Assembly (NCBI GenBank): GCA_965201045.1
Contig: OZ241746.1
Span: 2,666,001 to 2,730,000, forward strand
Reading direction: 5' to 3'
Length of the DNA: 64,000 bases
Source of the DNA: JAPORK01 sp026710285
GTDB lineage: Bacteria; Pseudomonadota; Gammaproteobacteria; Pseudomonadales; Endozoicomonadaceae
In this document: positions 35,869-44,708 of the stretch, piece after piece
How the letters are laid out: each line of letters opens with the position of its first letter
How positions within the stretch are numbered: the first letter of the stretch is position 1
Position numbers and translations under genes: made by a program
The notes under the pieces: model-generated
The model's database searches: none
Told to the model about the DNA's origin: nothing
Seen by the model: only the letters and a program-made list of their open reading frames with translations

Positions 35869-37779
35869 ATGACTATTGAAGCAAAAGAAGAAACACTTGG
35901 TTTTCAAACTGAAGTAAAACAATTACTTCACTTAATGATTCACTCGTTGTACTCTCATCCAGAGGTTTTTCTGCGTGAGCTTGTTTCAAATGCCAGCGAT
36001 GCTGCTGATAAACTTCGTTTCGCCACATTGCATGACAGCAAGCTGATGGAAGAAGACCCTGAGCTCGCTATCAGAATTACCACCGATAAAGAAGCATCAC
36101 TGCTTACTATTGAAGATAATGGTATCGGGATGAATCGTGATGAAGTGATTGAAAATCTGGGTACTATCGCCCGTTCCGGTACTGCTGAATTTTTACAGAA
36201 ATTAACCGGCGACCAGAAAAAAGATTCGCATTTAATTGGTCAGTTCGGTGTTGGTTTTTATTCGGCTTTTATTGTGGCTGATAAAGTAATCGTTGAAACA
36301 CGCAAGGCAGGTGAAACAGGTGGCGTATACTGGGAATCAGAAGGTACCGGTGAATTTATCGTTAAAAATACTGATAACGTACAGCGTGGTACTAAAATCA
36401 CACTACATCTGAAAAAAGAGCATATAAACTTTACTGATGGCTGGCATCTGCGTTCTGTTGTGCGTAAATATTCAGATCATATCTCGTTGCCTGTTATGAT
36501 GCTCAAAGAAACTCATGAGGCAGAAGACGATAAAGAGCAAGAAAAAAGTCAGGTTATTGAGTGGGAAACAATCAATACCGCAAAAGCATTGTGGACATGC
36601 AGTAAAAGTGAACTGAAAGATGAAGACTATAAGGAATTTTACAAACATCTGAGTCCGGATATGTCCGAACCACTGAAGTGGAGCCACAATAAGGTTGAAG
36701 GTAAACTGGATTATACCAGCTTGCTCTACATTCCTTCTAAAGCGCCTTTTGACATGTATAATCCTGAAATGCAGCGGGGACTAAAACTCTATATCCAGCG
36801 CGTTTATATTATGGATGATGCCAAACAGTTTTTACCCATGTACTTGCGCTTTGTTAAAGGGGTGCTTGATTCTAATGATCTTCCCCTGAATATCTCCCGC
36901 GAGTTATTACAAAAAAATGCACAGGTAAACAGCCTAAAATCAGTGATTACAAAGCGTGTCCTGGATATGTTAGATAAAATGGCGAAAAAAGAGCCTGAGA
37001 ATTATCAGAAATTCTGGGAAGCCTTTGGACAGGTGATGAAAGAAGGACCAGCAGAAGACTTTGCCAACCGTGAACAGGCCGCTTCCTTATTACGTTTTTC
37101 TTCAACACATACCGGCGAAAAAACGCAGAATATTTCTCTGGACGCCTATATTGAACGGATGAAGCCAGAGCAGGAAAAAATTTATTATCTCTGTGCACAA
37201 AGCCACTCTGCAGTAGCGAACAGCCCTCATCTTGAAGTTTTCCGCAAAAAAGGCATTGAAGTTTTATTGATGTCTGACCGGATTGATGAATGGTTAATGT
37301 CTCATATGCATGAGTTCAAAGAGAAACAATTTGAAGATATCAGCAAAGGTACGCTCGATTTAGGTAAACTCGCTGATACTGAAGACAAAGAGAAAAAAGA
37401 GACTGTTTCTAAAGAGAAAGAAGCATTAATTAAGCGTATCAAAGAAACCTTAAAAGGACGTGTAGAAGAAGTGCGTGTTACCGATCGTCTGACAGAATCT
37501 CCTGCCTGCCTGGTAACCGGACAGCATGACCTTGGCGAACAGATGCGCCAGATGTTAAAAGCAGCCGGACAAGAGGTTCCTGAAAGCCACCCAATCATGG
37601 AAATCAACCCTTCTCATCCGCTAATTCTGCGGCTTGAAAAAGAGGATAGCGAGCATTTCGATGATCTTACCAGAATCCTGTTTGAGCAGGCACAACTGGC
37701 TAATGGTAAATTGCCTGAAGACTCCGGAGAGTATGTTCAGCGCATGAACAAGCTATTGATGGAGTTATTATCTGACTAA
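35869..37779 (+). CDS. htpG: Chaperone protein HtpG (Hsp90)
   Basis: 636 aa from the ATG at 35869, which has AGGAGG 10 nt upstream; the longer frame from 35809 overlaps the heat-shock promoter and is not used. It has the GHKL ATPase motifs: ELVSNASDAADKLRF, DNGIGMNRDEV, and GQFGVGFYSAFIVAD. The middle and C-terminal dimer domains are complete. Cytosolic ATP-dependent chaperone, here under sigma-32 control. Monocistronic. Confidence 0.97.
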   Translation: MTIEAKEETLGFQTEVKQLLHLMIHSLYSHPEVFLRELVSNASDAADKLRFATLHDSKLMEEDPELAIRITTDKEASLLTIEDNGIGMNRDEVIENLGTIARSGTAEFLQKLTGDQKKDSHLIGQFGVGFYSAFIVADKVIVETRKAGETGGVYWESEGTGEFIVKNTDNVQRGTKITLHLKKEHINFTDGWHLRSVVRKYSDHISLPVMMLKETHEAEDDKEQEKSQVIEWETINTAKALWTCSKSELKDEDYKEFYKHLSPDMSEPLKWSHNKVEGKLDYTSLLYIPSKAPFDMYNPEMQRGLKLYIQRVYIMDDAKQFLPMYLRFVKGVLDSNDLPLNISRELLQKNAQVNSLKSVITKRVLDMLDKMAKKEPENYQKFWEAFGQVMKEGPAEDFANREQAASLLRFSSTHTGEKTQNISLDAYIERMKPEQEKIYYLCAQSHSAVANSPHLEVFRKKGIEVLLMSDRIDEWLMSHMHEFKEKQFEDISKGTLDLGKLADTEDKEKKETVSKEKEALIKRIKETLKGRVEEVRVTDRLTESPACLVTGQHDLGEQMRQMLKAAGQEVPESHPIMEINPSHPLILRLEKEDSEHFDDLTRILFEQAQLANGKLPEDSGEYVQRMNKLLMELLSD

Positions 37780-37799
37780 TAATTTCTGTCAGCGTGCAA

Positions 37800-38060
37800 A
37801 GCTGGTTGCCTGATTATATTTTTCAGACTCCGGCTTTTACCCTGGCAGGTTTGTTTCCTGCTGAATATATCAGCCTTCTCCGTGCGTACGTCGTGGGTTG
37901 ATATCCTAGCACAAAAACTATCACCCCGGTCTGGCCTTCTCCGTGCGTACGTCGTAGGTTGAGCATATTTTGCTTTTCACCGGACTTATACCGTGGATTG
38001 AGCATATTTTATTTTTCACGGGACATATACCGTGGGTTGAGCTTGTCGAAACCCTCGCAA
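37800..38060. repeat. Degraded MITE/REP region (family of the IS50-like-end MITEs)
   Basis: ATTTTTCAGACTCCGGCTTT, CTGGCAGGTTTG and GCTGAATATATCAGCC are shared with copies A-C, followed by GGGTTGAGCTTGTCGAAACC near 38034. Neither terminal sequence survives clearly, and an internal GTGCGTACGTCGT block occurs twice. No gene. Confidence 0.6.
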
Positions 38061-38179
38061 CAGGCTGTTATTCAGTTATCAGATTCAATAATTAATCATA
38101 AAAAAATCGTTATACCTGCAGTTTTTAGTCTAAATTTATCATACACACCTTTTCACTCTACTTATGCAAGGATGCAGCT

Positions 38180-39841
38180 ATGTACACAAAAAGGTATAAA
38201 TACACCCTCTTAATATTACTTTGGTTTATTCCACGCTTAGCTTTTGCAGATACGGTTGATTTTGTCCGAATCGATAAAGATGATCACCCCATATTAAAAG
38301 CTTTTACTTTTATTGATAGTCCGGATCTTAACATTGATCCACTGCAGCAAAATACCTTGGTTGCTGTAAAAACAACGCATGATGAAGAAAATCAATATGT
38401 GCGTTATCAGCAGTATTACAGAGGGATTATTGTGTATGGGTACAGCATTGTAGAACACAAACCCAAAAATAAGAAATCATCAGGTAAGCGGGTTTTTACA
38501 GGGAAACTAGCGACCGGATTATCTTTAATGTTAGCTCCGTATTATCGTTCTGACACTTACCGTAACCGCATTATAAAAACAGCAACAGAAGATTACAAAC
38601 AACGTAAGTCATCACAGGCTGTGAAAATTTTTAAAACCGACATACAATCGGCTATATGGATTGATAGCAAAAAGCAGCCGGCATTTGTCTATATAATTGA
38701 CTTCAAAGCTGATAGCGGAAGTATCCGAGATGAGTGGCCGCATTATATCATTGATACGGCTAATAAAAATATTCTTCATCGCTGGAATAACATACAGTCT
38801 GTCAATGTTAACGGACCTGGGGGTAATCAAAAAACCGGACAATATCGTTACGGACAGACAGGTTTGCCTGTACTACCGGTTACCCAACTGAATAATACGT
38901 GCTATCTGCGTAATGATAAAGTGTTGGTTGCAACGCTCAATAACACCTGGGCACTTGCAAATCCCTCGGATCCGGTTGCAGTAAATCATCCATGCGGTAA
39001 TAATAACGGAGACCCTGGTAACGGTGCATGGTCTCCGGCAAATGATGCTTTTTTATTTGGCAATGTAATTGTTGATATGTATCGTGACTGGTATGGGCAA
39101 TCTATACTAATCAACGCAGATGGCACGCCTAAACGGCTGACTATGCTGGTTCATGCCGGAACCAATTATGAAAATGCATTTTGGAATGGTAATTATATGA
39201 TTTTCGGTGATGGTTATCTGAGCTACCATCCTTTAGTCTCTTTAGGCGTAGCTGCGCATGAGCTGGGACATGCATTTACTTCACTCCGTTCTAACCTCCT
39301 CTATTTTAACCAGTCGGGAGCCATTAATGAAGCTTTTTCAGATATGTCTGCCATTACGGCAGAATATTATTTTCTGCAAAACCATCCACAGGGCTATCAG
39401 ACTATTTATGGCAAGCAGCTGCTTGACTGGCTTATTGGTGACCGTATTGCCAAAGGTAATTATGCTTTACGATCAATGAGTCAGCCAAATTTATTTGGTA
39501 GCGCTGATTGTGAAGAGAGTGGCAATGGATGTAACAGGACATGGGCAGATATTGTCAGACTTGCTGATCAGGTTCCACAAGATCAGCGTCAAAGTTACAT
39601 CGTTCATCGGGGGAGCGGCGTGTTTAACCGTGCCTTTTATGAAATGGTCCGGCAATTTAATGGTGATGTCAAAAAAGTATTCAAGCTGATGATAAGAGCA
39701 AATATGACCCGGTGGACGGAGAATTCTGATTTTGCAGATGCTGCCTGTGGCGTTATCCAGGTTGCACGTGATTTAAATTATGATCTTGATAAGGTAAAAA
39801 ATGCCTTTTCTGCGGTTCAGATTACGCCGGCTTGTCAATAA
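38180..39841 (+). CDS. Secreted M4-family metalloprotease (thermolysin/vibriolysin type)
   Basis: 553 aa: signal peptide ending near LAFA, a propeptide (FTP/PepSY-like) to about 200, then the catalytic domain with zinc motif HELGH (near 360-364) and NEAFSD with the third zinc ligand Glu (near 384). The C-terminal domain follows to ACQ. Such enzymes (Legionella ProA, vibriolysin) are exported by type II secretion and degrade proteins outside the cell. AAGGA lies 7 nt before the ATG at 38180. It is flanked by repeats and not in an operon. Confidence 0.93.
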   Translation: MYTKRYKYTLLILLWFIPRLAFADTVDFVRIDKDDHPILKAFTFIDSPDLNIDPLQQNTLVAVKTTHDEENQYVRYQQYYRGIIVYGYSIVEHKPKNKKSSGKRVFTGKLATGLSLMLAPYYRSDTYRNRIIKTATEDYKQRKSSQAVKIFKTDIQSAIWIDSKKQPAFVYIIDFKADSGSIRDEWPHYIIDTANKNILHRWNNIQSVNVNGPGGNQKTGQYRYGQTGLPVLPVTQLNNTCYLRNDKVLVATLNNTWALANPSDPVAVNHPCGNNNGDPGNGAWSPANDAFLFGNVIVDMYRDWYGQSILINADGTPKRLTMLVHAGTNYENAFWNGNYMIFGDGYLSYHPLVSLGVAAHELGHAFTSLRSNLLYFNQSGAINEAFSDMSAITAEYYFLQNHPQGYQTIYGKQLLDWLIGDRIAKGNYALRSMSQPNLFGSADCEESGNGCNRTWADIVRLADQVPQDQRQSYIVHRGSGVFNRAFYEMVRQFNGDVKKVFKLMIRANMTRWTENSDFADAACGVIQVARDLNYDLDKVKNAFSAVQITPACQ

Positions 39842-39927
39842 TCGGATGAAAGAAGAACTTACCTTTACAATGCTTTCGTTGAATCATAGCAAAGGATATG
39901 TCAATGGTTGATCTGCCGCTCAGACGA

Positions 39928-40110
39928 TAATATTTTCGCAACTGTTGCGTGTTCAGACAATACCTGTCTGAGCACAGATTATCTGTGCATTAACCCGCTT
40001 TACTGCCTGGCAAAAAAAACCGAACAAGACTTTAGTTGGTTTTGTTAAAAATAAAAAACATCTGCCATCAACCTGCCATTTTATTGCTGATATTTAGGTA
40101 CAATAAAAGC
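39928..40110 (+). repeat. 183-bp dispersed repeat, family R2, copy 2
   Basis: Reverse-complement match (about 85%) to 11871-12053. Here the palindrome GCACAGATTATCTGTGC is perfect. It lies between the protease and the PilZ gene. The 39842-39927 and 40111-40218 stretches around it contain no gene. Confidence 0.75.
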
Positions 40111-40218
40111 TAATTACATACTACTAACATCTCTATAAAAAAACTAATTTTTCAGCTCACCCATATAAAACTGTGCCGTTTATCTTTATTATTACCTGGT
40201 ACAAAACAAGGATGAATT

Positions 40219-40587
40219 ATGGCTAAAAAAGTAGTCGATAACGGGAATCATCACAATGCTATCAATCGCAGGTTTTTAACACATTATTTGACGGTTTATA
40301 ATCGTTATACTGGTAGTGAGGTGGGTTGTATCGGAAATATCAGCCGTAATAGTATTATGTTAATGACGCCATGGATGATGGAAATTGGTAGTGTGTTTTG
40401 TTTCAGAATTTTACTCCCCGCACCTATCTGCAAAAAAACAGAAATAGATTTTGATGCTAAATGCCAGTGGTGTCATCCAGACGTTGATCCCAGAGGATAT
40501 GATTCAGGCTATATTATCACTTATGCCCCAAAAGAATATGATGCTTTGATTGATTCATTACGCAGCTATTTTTCTTTTTGCACATAA
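40219..40587 (+). CDS. PilZ-domain protein, 122 aa
   Basis: A single small domain that begins INRRFLTHYLTVYNRYTGSE and has VGCIGNISRNSIML. In PilZ domains the c-di-GMP ligands are RxxxR and (D/N)xSxxG; here there is RRFLTHY and NISRNS, so the final Gly is replaced and one Arg is not evident. Binding may be weak or lost. AAGGA precedes the ATG by 8 nt. No operon partner. Confidence 0.7.
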   Translation: MAKKVVDNGNHHNAINRRFLTHYLTVYNRYTGSEVGCIGNISRNSIMLMTPWMMEIGSVFCFRILLPAPICKKTEIDFDAKCQWCHPDVDPRGYDSGYIITYAPKEYDALIDSLRSYFSFCT

Positions 40588-40747
40588 AAAGAGTTGTAAG
40601 AAATAATATAAATCTGTTGTTTATTTTGATTTTGGGTAATCAAAAAATTTAGTAGAAGTAATTTTTCATATATACAACAAAGTGCATCTTATTTCATAAA
40701 AAAGCTTTCTGGTAACATTCATAACTGTATAATCTGTTTGTAAGACT

Positions 40748-41224
40748 TTTGTAACTCCCCAGGTACTCTATAATCATAAAAAACAAAAGTGAGCTGAGTT
40801 AAGGCACTTTTTGAACAAAAGCAACCAAAACAATTTCAAATCTTCTTAAAAATGATAGTTTTAAAAAAATCTACTTATAGTAAGTCGCTATGCAAAAAAA
40901 ACAAAAAAAGAAAGTGTAAAGTTATGCCGTTATCCACCAGGTAAATAAACCATCACTTGAAGGGGGCTTAGAACTGTTTTGGTTATTTTTGTTCAGGCGA
41001 TGCCTTGGTTCAGCAATTTCTTGTTTTAGTTCAACATTATCTTACTTTGGCTCTGTATTTTCAGCATGAATCGCCATATTTTCTATATTGAGCTTCGTTG
41101 TTTTTGTTTTCAATGCTTTAGCAGCAATCTGTTCCGAATTGTTCATAGTGTACGTTATGCCACAATCTCAGGCTGAAGTAAAGTTTTTCATTTCACCATG
41201 ACAAGACACCTGGGGAGTTACAAA
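40748..41224. mobile_element. 477-bp non-autonomous element with 17-bp inverted ends
   Basis: TTTGTAACTCCCCAGGT at 40748-40764 is an exact inverted match to 41208-41224. The interior has no open frame of note. No clear target duplication is visible. The parental IS family is not identified; a small peptide-like frame on the minus strand (MNNSEQIAAKALKTKT) suggests an internally deleted IS. Confidence 0.65.
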
Positions 41225-41431
41225 TATTCCGAATAAATTTTCTGCATCATAATCAAGAGATTTGTTTATGAAATAGGTGATGGACGTAGAATAAATTCAA
41301 AAATAACTATAAAACATTTGCATATTGTTTTTAATTATTAGAAGATAGTGTAGTTCAGTAATACTCGAAATGATTTTTTTATTAAACATATTTTAATTAG
41401 ATACATAGATAAAATACAAAGGTTTTGCATT
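41225..41431. other. Leader region of the exported-protein gene
   Basis: No gene. A stretch near 41261-41284, GATTTGTTTATGAAATAGGT, resembles part of the decayed copy at 24.2 kb (GGTTTGTTTATGAAACAGGT), so this spacer may hold shreds of the same family. Confidence 0.35.
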
Positions 41432-42703
41432 ATGCTTTTTAAACATAAAAAAATTAATCCTGAAAAAAAGTTTTTTACCAACATAGATATCCATAAAGAA
41501 CATAACCTGCATTTAATGAAAACCTTTTCACTAAAAGGTTATTTACGCATTGCTGCAATTTGCTTATCTTTTCTTTTGATGTTTATAGAAATACCTGGTA
41601 GTACTATTAATACGGAAAATCAAGTAAGCGTTTATAACAATACTCAATCGTTCAATGCCTCTAATGCATCTCATGTCAACTCAAGTATGCTACCATTGTC
41701 CTCAGCCAGTAATCCATATTCCCTTACGGAGGGACGAATATCTGAAGGGCTCAAGTTTCTGCAAGAAGGGAAACAAAAATATGATGGGTGCTTACCAGAA
41801 AATGTTGCGAGTGTAGTAAATCCATCAACCTCTGCCAATAACACAACATTTCTCGGGTTAACAATTAAATTTTTTAAAAATATATTTCCTTGGTCAAATG
41901 ACGGAAATAAAGTGCTACCCCAAAATGGAACAGTTTTGAACAATGAAACAATGAGTATTGATAAAAATAATACGATTGATCCGCATGCTATTGAAACAGA
42001 AATAGTATCTCCATCAAGTCTTGAGTATCATGGAGGTTATGTTGCTAAATTTACCTTTGATAATGAGAAAAATGAAACTGTTGATACTTCATCTCCTGCT
42101 GAGAATGGCAAGCAAGTGGGAATCGTTTGTGAAGGAGAAGACTTTTTTAAGCTGAAAAATTTCTTGTCAACTCATGTGGAAGATTTCTTATCAAAACCGG
42201 AAGATGAGATTTTAACAGAGAATAAAAGGAGTGCTTTAGAGCGTTTGATGCAAATTTTAGATACACCAAACTCTACACGTATAGCTTACACTGGTTTTAC
42301 AGAAGACGAAGAGAACTTTGTAATAGCAATTAATGACCTTCAACTAAAACGGCTATTAAACCAAAATGATAGTAGTGATGAGGGTATCTACATTTTAAAA
42401 GTCACAGAAAACGCTAATAAACAAATAGACATCACAATAGACAGTACCGACCCGAAAAAAACAGCTTTATATGTAGGGGTGCCAACTGGTGCTGGTATAA
42501 CTATATTTTTGGTTTCTACAGCTATAGTGTGTAAATGTTCGAAAACAAAGAATAAAAAAGACAATAACATAGAAGGAGGCACTCAGGAAGAGGCAACAAT
42601 ATACGTAAACCCTACCCGGAAGTCATCCAAAAAACAAACCCAAACATTTATACAAATGGAACCTGTTGCTTCTGGGAGTGTTATATATAAACCAAAACAA
42701 TAA
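41432..42703 (+). CDS. Exported single-pass membrane protein with tyrosine-motif tail
   Basis: 423 aa of unknown family. It has a long basic leader and a hydrophobic stretch (LRIAAICLSFLLMFIEIPGS, about 39-58), then an Asn/Ser-rich region to about 345 with many NxS/T sites. A C-terminal membrane segment (GVPTGAGITIFLVSTAIV) and a Lys-rich tail follow, ending QEEATIYVNP ... GSVIYKPKQ. The tail motifs are kept in the decayed paralogue at 23.9 kb. The leader IEIPGST...NQ.S.YNNT is shared with the convergent MORN-repeat gene. Topology suggests a type I membrane protein or effector; function not known. Confidence 0.7.
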   Translation: MLFKHKKINPEKKFFTNIDIHKEHNLHLMKTFSLKGYLRIAAICLSFLLMFIEIPGSTINTENQVSVYNNTQSFNASNASHVNSSMLPLSSASNPYSLTEGRISEGLKFLQEGKQKYDGCLPENVASVVNPSTSANNTTFLGLTIKFFKNIFPWSNDGNKVLPQNGTVLNNETMSIDKNNTIDPHAIETEIVSPSSLEYHGGYVAKFTFDNEKNETVDTSSPAENGKQVGIVCEGEDFFKLKNFLSTHVEDFLSKPEDEILTENKRSALERLMQILDTPNSTRIAYTGFTEDEENFVIAINDLQLKRLLNQNDSSDEGIYILKVTENANKQIDITIDSTDPKKTALYVGVPTGAGITIFLVSTAIVCKCSKTKNKKDNNIEGGTQEEATIYVNPTRKSSKKQTQTFIQMEPVASGSVIYKPKQ

Positions 42704-42797
42704 AACGATTTAAAAGTTTTTATTGCCATGATCAGCTTTTATAAAAATGACGCTATATATTATGCTGATCAGGCTAAAAACACCGATAACCCTCATA
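42704..42797 (+). repeat. Conserved 3' flank shared with the decayed copy at 23.8 kb
   Basis: About 95 bp after the stop codon match the reverse complement of about 23795-23888 almost exactly, including TGATCAGC and GCTGATCA, which can pair across a loop of about 27 nt. It may act as the gene's terminator. Conservation here exceeds that of the coding part. Confidence 0.65.
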
Positions 42798-42817
42798 TGG
42801 AATGCGCACAAAATAAT

Positions 42818-43114
42818 TTAAACAAATTTACCGCTCATCTGGCATAAAAATTTTTTAGGTACATCCAAACCTTCTAGTAAGGTAATTTTTTTCAGTTCAT
42901 TCCTGAGGGAATCCGTAAGGGATATTCTTGGATCAAACACTATTAAACCATCATTAAATGCAAGTTTTGAGTTGTGATATTGAGAAGAATATTTGCTAAT
43001 AAATTTCCCAATTCCGTCAGGTCTGCCACCTTTATTCAGTGTTATCTGAAGTAAGGTTTCATCATGACGTGGTACTCTTACTAAATTTCCTCTAAAAAAC
43101 GGTTTCCTCATCAT
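42818..43114 (-). pseudogene. Frameshifted C-terminal part of the MORN-repeat protein
   Basis: Removing one T from the run at 43096-43101 joins NNDEETVF to RGNLVRVPRHDETLLQITLN and continues to SGKFV. The joined product contains a further MORN-like unit (FRGNLVRVPRHDETLL) and GRPDGIGKF. It is therefore the continuation of the upstream frame, split by a single-base change, a sequencing error or +1 shifting. Confidence 0.65.
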
Positions 43115-44327
43115 TATTGCAGATTGTTCCTATTCCGGAAGGTTGTGCTTGATTGTCCACCAGACCTGTGTAAAAACCGTCTTGATATCTTATTCTATTA
43201 TCTATACTTGCTCCTTGCGGGCTATTGAAGCGTATTTTATCTGTATGCTTTGCAGAAGCTCTGACTAGACGATCGTAAGCTTCTATCAACTCTTCCTCAA
43301 ACACTGATTCTTCAGGTTGGTCTATTTTTTCGTTGTGCATACATTCACCATTTTTATACTTTACATAGTATGTTTCTCCATCTTTAATTTCTCTGCCAAA
43401 ACCATGACGTTTGCCATCTTTATAAGAACCGGAGTAAACTATTTTTCTATTTTCGAATTTGCTTCCGAGACCATTGCGTTTCCCCTCATGAAATTCTCCT
43501 ACAAAAATAGGTATTTTATCTTTGTTGTAGATTATTCCCTCTCCGGAAGGTTGTACTTGATTGTCTACCGAACCTATGTACAAACAGTTCGAATATTTTA
43601 TTTGGACTATTTTTTTAACACCTGCATCTGATCTTGGCGGGCTATTTTCTTGGGGTAGATTTAACTTAATTCTTTTGTTGCAGTTATCATTTGCATTCTC
43701 TACACAGTATCTTTTTCCGTCTTTAATTTTATTGCCAGCATCATTGGTGGTCACATACAATCTGCGGTCATGTTCAGCCAAAGCTTTCACGTCTGAGCTA
43801 CTTTTTGGAGCGTTCTCACATAATATTAATTTTGATTGCGGATTATTTTCGCCAAATTCTTTGGGTTGGTCCACTGTTTGTTGATTTAATTTACTGTTAA
43901 GTCTTTTTGATATGCATCCTGATTGCATTGAAAATATTGATTCACTTGCTCTGGTTACTGAAGACGATTCTGTTATATTTCTATAGGGCTCTCCTTTGTC
44001 CGTAGTCCAACTTCTCTCTCTTGTACCAATATTTTCTAGCTCTGTGACCTGCTCGTTTAAGGGTGAATCTGTATCGAATGTGTCGTTTATAAGTGGTTGT
44101 GTAGTAGTAGCATAAAACATATTGCTAGTATTGCTAGTGCTAGTATTGCTAATCGATAGAGTATTGTTATAACTGATGGATTGGTTTGCAGTTGTAATTG
44201 GACTAGTGCTGCCAGGTATTTCTATAAATATCAAAAAAAATAATAAAAAAATTAAAGAAATACGTAAGTGATTTTTTATTGAAAAAGTTTTTATTACATA
44301 AGGGTTTTTTTTACGTTTAAAAAGCAT
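43092..44327 (-). CDS. Exported MORN-repeat protein sharing the leader family
   Basis: 411 aa as read; the gene probably continues to 42818. The leader (KTFSIKNHLRISLIFLLFFL, IFIEIPGSTS, then NQSISYNNT) matches the protein at 41432. Residues about 240-330 hold MORN-type repeats: YIGSVDNQVQPSGEGII, FVGEFHEGKRNGLGSKF, YSGSYKDGKRHGFGREI, and a late YTGLVDNQAQPSGIGTI. MORN repeats bind membranes or act as scaffolds in eukaryotes and some effectors. It converges on the other family member; the two stop codons are about 110 bp apart if the frameshifted part is included. Function unknown. Confidence 0.7.
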   Translation of the reverse strand: MLFKRKKNPYVIKTFSIKNHLRISLIFLLFFLIFIEIPGSTSPITTANQSISYNNTLSISNTSTSNTSNMFYATTTQPLINDTFDTDSPLNEQVTELENIGTRERSWTTDKGEPYRNITESSSVTRASESIFSMQSGCISKRLNSKLNQQTVDQPKEFGENNPQSKLILCENAPKSSSDVKALAEHDRRLYVTTNDAGNKIKDGKRYCVENANDNCNKRIKLNLPQENSPPRSDAGVKKIVQIKYSNCLYIGSVDNQVQPSGEGIIYNKDKIPIFVGEFHEGKRNGLGSKFENRKIVYSGSYKDGKRHGFGREIKDGETYYVKYKNGECMHNEKIDQPEESVFEEELIEAYDRLVRASAKHTDKIRFNSPQGASIDNRIRYQDGFYTGLVDNQAQPSGIGTICNNDEETVF

Positions 44328-44708
44328 TCGCCTAACCTGTTGATTTTTCTTAGAGCTTAATTAAATAAGATATTGCAAAATTAAAAGTGATTCTAATCAC
44401 TATCAAGCTATATCAGCTTCTAATAACTAAGAAAAATATACAGATATTTTTTAGTTATTACAATCAATTATGGTTAATACCTGCATTGGTTTGTTCATTC
44501 GTTTGGATGGCATTAAATTTTATTGAAAAACGTATGTATAAAAGACAGGCTATTTATAGCGGCTAGCATGTGCAGGTATAGCTTTAAGGCAATAACTAAA
44601 GTAAAATAACCACTTATTATACAATATTGACTTAATTATATCGTTTATAGTGTTGCTGTCATACTGGCAGAAACTCTTCCGGTAACAAGTATTTTACGGA
44701 ACTTCTCT
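44328..44708. other. Divergent intergenic region before hsdM
   Basis: No gene. Promoters for the MORN gene (minus) and for the restriction-modification operon (plus) should lie here. TTGACT at about 44628 and TATAGT about 13 bp later is too close-spaced to be convincing. Confidence 0.4.
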
